Below, one piece after another: positions 14,471 to 16,302 of a DNA stretch of 16,302 bases (the first letter of the stretch is position 1; every line of letters begins with the position of its first letter). A model generated the notes under the pieces. It saw only the letters and a program-made list of their open reading frames with translations. It made no database searches and was not told the DNA's origin. Made by a program: the position numbers and the translations under genes. This DNA is from an uncultured Actinomycetes bacterium (lineage in GTDB: Bacteria; Actinomycetota; Actinomycetes; S36-B12). Where the stretch lies: positions 1 to 16,302 of the forward strand of contig CALFIA010000027.1 in the NCBI GenBank assembly GCA_937876275.1, written 5' to 3'.

Positions 14471-14944
14471 CTACGGGGTGCGGAGATCCTCCAAGGTGAC
14501 GGCCGTGGTGATCGCGGCCCAGGAGGCCTCAGCGCCCTTGTCTTCCACGGACCCGGGAAGGCCCGCACGATCGAGAGCCTGCTGCTCGGTATCGCAGGTG
14601 AGGAGTCCGAAGCCGACCGGCATGCCCGTGTCGAGGGCGACTCGCGAAAGGCCCGACGTCGCAGCGTCACTCACGAACTCAAAGTGCGGGGTGTCACCGC
14701 GAATAATGACCCCGAGAGCGATCACGGCGTCAAAATTCTGCCGCGCACACTCTTGAGCCACGATGGGCAACTCAAAGGAGCCCGCAACGCGGATGAGGGT
14801 TGCCTCCACCCCTGCCTCAGCACATGCACGAGTCGCACCCTCTATGAGCCCATTCATCACCACTTCGTGCCACGTCGAGGCGATGATCGCTACACGCAAT
14901 CCACTTCCGTCGACCTTGAGGACACTCGCGCCTGCACCACTCAC
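14471..14944 (-). CDS. ribH: 6,7-dimethyl-8-ribityllumazine synthase
   Basis: Lumazine synthase condenses the pyrimidine from the GTP branch with 3,4-dihydroxy-2-butanone 4-phosphate, the step before riboflavin synthase. The 157-residue protein has STWHEVV (23-29), AGSFELP (54-60), and GVIIRGDTPHFEFVSDA with the catalytic His87 after the phosphate-binding GDT. Family members assemble into pentamers or 60-mer shells; which applies here cannot be seen. The start is GTG at 14944, overlapping the ribBA stop as GTGA, so translation is probably coupled. The gene leads directly into hisE with a nine-base gap, linking riboflavin and histidine genes, both of which draw on purine nucleotide precursors. 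Confidence 0.98.
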   Translation of the reverse strand: MSGAGASVLKVDGSGLRVAIIASTWHEVVMNGLIEGATRACAEAGVEATLIRVAGSFELPIVAQECARQNFDAVIALGVIIRGDTPHFEFVSDAATSGLSRVALDTGMPVGFGLLTCDTEQQALDRAGLPGSVEDKGAEASWAAITTAVTLEDLRTP

Positions 14945-16248
14945 GATGACTCCGTCAGGTCGTGCCCCATTCGTGACACCTTGGTATTGAGGTAATCGAC
15001 ATTGTGCGAGTTAGCTGCGACCACCAGTGGCACACGTTCGACAATGGAGAGCCCGTAACCCTCGAGTCCGGCTCGTTTCGCGGGGTTGTTGGTCAGCAAG
15101 CGCATTGACCTCACGCCAAGTTCTGCGAGTATCTGCGCACCTGTGCCGTAATCGCGAGAATCTGCTGGTAATCCCAGATCAAGGTTCGCATCGACCGTGT
15201 CGCGACCGGTGTCTTGCAGGCTGTAAGCACGAATCTTGTCGAGAAGTCCGATTCCTCGACCTTCGTGCCCCTTGATGTACAGCACCACACCTCGGCCTTC
15301 GTCGGCAATAGTTCGCATGGCGTTGTGAAGTTGAGGCCCGCAGTCGCATCGAAGTGAACCGAAGATGTCTCCGGTCAGGCACTCCGAGTGCACGCGTACC
15401 AGCACATTCTCACCGTCGCCGATCTCACCGCGTACCAATGCCACGTGCTCGGAGTCATCAACCGTGCTGCGGAATGCGCACACAGTGAAGTCGCCGTACT
15501 CGGTGGGCAAGGTGGCCTCCGCGACTCGGTCGACCTGGGTCTCCACCCGGCGTCGGTACCGAATCATGTCGGCGATCGAGACCAGCAGAATGCCGTGCTC
15601 ATCGCAGAAGGCTCGGCAATCAGCCGCATTCATCATCGTGCCGTCGTCATTCACCATCTCGCACAGTGCGCCCGCAGGCGAAAGGCCGGCCATTCGCGAA
15701 AGATCAACAGCTGCTTCCGTGTGTCCAGGTCGACGAAGCACGCCGCCCGGAACCGCACGCAAGGGCATGACGTGCCCTGGCCGAGTGAGATCTCTCGGAT
15801 CGGTCGCGGAGTCAGCCAGGACGTTGATCGTGTGAGCTCGATCCTCGGCGGAGATACCGGTGCTCACGACATCACGCGCATCCACGGAGAGCGAGTAGGC
15901 GGTGCCTTTTCGGTCCTCGTTCACGGCAGTCATCGGCGGGAGTCCGAGACGATCGAGAACTTCACCCTCCATTCCGACGCAGATGAAACCCGAGGTGTAC
16001 CGAATCATGAAAGCGCATAACTGCGCGTTCGCGGCCGAAGCCGCGAAGATCATGTCGCCCTCGTTCTCGCGATCCTCATCGTCCACGACAACGACTGCTT
16101 TGCCTGCCTTAATGGCTGCGATGGCATCCTCGATGGAATCGAGTCGAATTCCGTTGGTTGATCGCGGAGCTGGGGTCGCATGCTTGATATCTGCAGGCTT
16201 GGAAGCGACGACGGCATCGCCCTCGTACATCTCGTCAGCGGGAATCAC
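14941..16248 (-). CDS. ribBA: Bifunctional dihydroxybutanone-phosphate synthase / GTP cyclohydrolase II
   Basis: This fusion supplies both starting materials of riboflavin: the four-carbon unit from ribulose 5-phosphate and the pyrimidine from GTP. The N-terminal half (about 35-235) has DDEDRENEGDM (56-66) and RPGHVMPLRA (156-165) with CEMVNDDGTM (196-205). The C-terminal half (about 240-430) has the zinc ligands Cys290, Cys301 and Cys303 in ECLTGDIFGSLRCDCG and the catalytic GHEGRGIGL (327-335). Both active sites look complete. The first 30 residues are poorly conserved. I take GTG at 16248, because GGAG stands five bases upstream; this overlaps the ribE stop by 14 bases. An ATG at 16230, four bases after that stop, is the alternative. 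Confidence 0.97.
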   Translation of the reverse strand: MIPADEMYEGDAVVASKPADIKHATPAPRSTNGIRLDSIEDAIAAIKAGKAVVVVDDEDRENEGDMIFAASAANAQLCAFMIRYTSGFICVGMEGEVLDRLGLPPMTAVNEDRKGTAYSLSVDARDVVSTGISAEDRAHTINVLADSATDPRDLTRPGHVMPLRAVPGGVLRRPGHTEAAVDLSRMAGLSPAGALCEMVNDDGTMMNAADCRAFCDEHGILLVSIADMIRYRRRVETQVDRVAEATLPTEYGDFTVCAFRSTVDDSEHVALVRGEIGDGENVLVRVHSECLTGDIFGSLRCDCGPQLHNAMRTIADEGRGVVLYIKGHEGRGIGLLDKIRAYSLQDTGRDTVDANLDLGLPADSRDYGTGAQILAELGVRSMRLLTNNPAKRAGLEGYGLSIVERVPLVVAANSHNVDYLNTKVSRMGHDLTESS

Positions 16249-16302
16249 GCGTACTCCATTGCATCAGGCGTTCAACGTATTTCGCGATCGCATCTACTTC
16301 GA
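16235..16302 (-). CDS. ribE: Riboflavin synthase alpha chain, C-terminal end only
   Basis: A reading frame enters from the window edge and ends at a TGA at 16237-16235. Its 22 visible residues, beginning EVDAIAKYVERLMQW, match the usual ending of riboflavin synthase (compare the family pattern NLEVD-LAKYVERL). The enzyme makes riboflavin from two lumazines. The frame overlaps the GTG start of ribBA by 14 bases, and ribE before ribBA and ribH is the normal order in actinobacteria. Identification rests on this short tail and the context. Confidence 0.8.
   Translation of the reverse strand, partial: EVDAIAKYVERLMQWSTRDSR

Noticed and set aside
14363..14995. Plus-strand open frame opposite hisE and ribH
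   Set aside because: It spans several real minus-strand genes and their junctions and has no protein-like features.
1..16302. Search for tRNA genes, CRISPR repeats, transposases, att sites and integrases
   Set aside because: No cloverleaf, regular spaced repeat or mobile-element protein was seen on either strand.

Overview
The window is a densely packed stretch of an actinobacterial (Actinomycetota) chromosome. It holds 17 recognisable genes or gene ends, all on the minus strand; base composition is about 60% G+C in the lines I sampled. The phylum call rests on gene order (ribE-ribBA-ribH-hisE-hisG-sseB, then infC-rpmI-rplT-tsnR, then pheST and argCJBD), on the SseB-like gene between hisG and infC, and on protein details typical of that phylum. 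I cannot name a genus. I see no tRNA, rRNA, CRISPR array, insertion sequence or phage gene, and no gene-free stretch over 300 bases.

Layout in transcription order (high to low coordinates). (1) 16302-12889: the riboflavin genes ribE (3' end only), ribBA and ribH run straight into the histidine genes hisE and hisG and an SseB-domain gene, with overlaps or gaps of a few bases, so probably one operon. (2) 12888-10633: a hairpin-rich leader, then infC, rpmI and rplT (IF-3, L35, L20) and a SpoU-family RNA methyltransferase. infC most likely starts at an AUC codon behind a perfect AAGGAGG. (3) 10582-6818: a probable Fe(II)/2-oxoglutarate oxygenase of unknown substrate, then cysD and a cysN-cysC fusion that activate sulfate to APS and PAPS. 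This block lies where many actinobacteria have tsnR directly followed by pheS. (4) 6731-3151: pheS and pheT, the two subunits of phenylalanyl-tRNA synthetase, overlapping by one base. (5) 3143-1: an ArgR-type operator and a probable leaderless promoter, then argC, argJ, argB and the first codons of argD, the cyclic acetyl route to ornithine and arginine.

Most of the content is ordinary core metabolism and translation. The parts worth a second look are the argC control region, the AUC start and possible switching leader of infC, the sulfate-activation block with its uncharacterised oxygenase, and an inverted repeat ahead of cysD. I did not find a convincing wholly new system. The oxygenase beside cysD-cysNC is the best candidate for undescribed biology.
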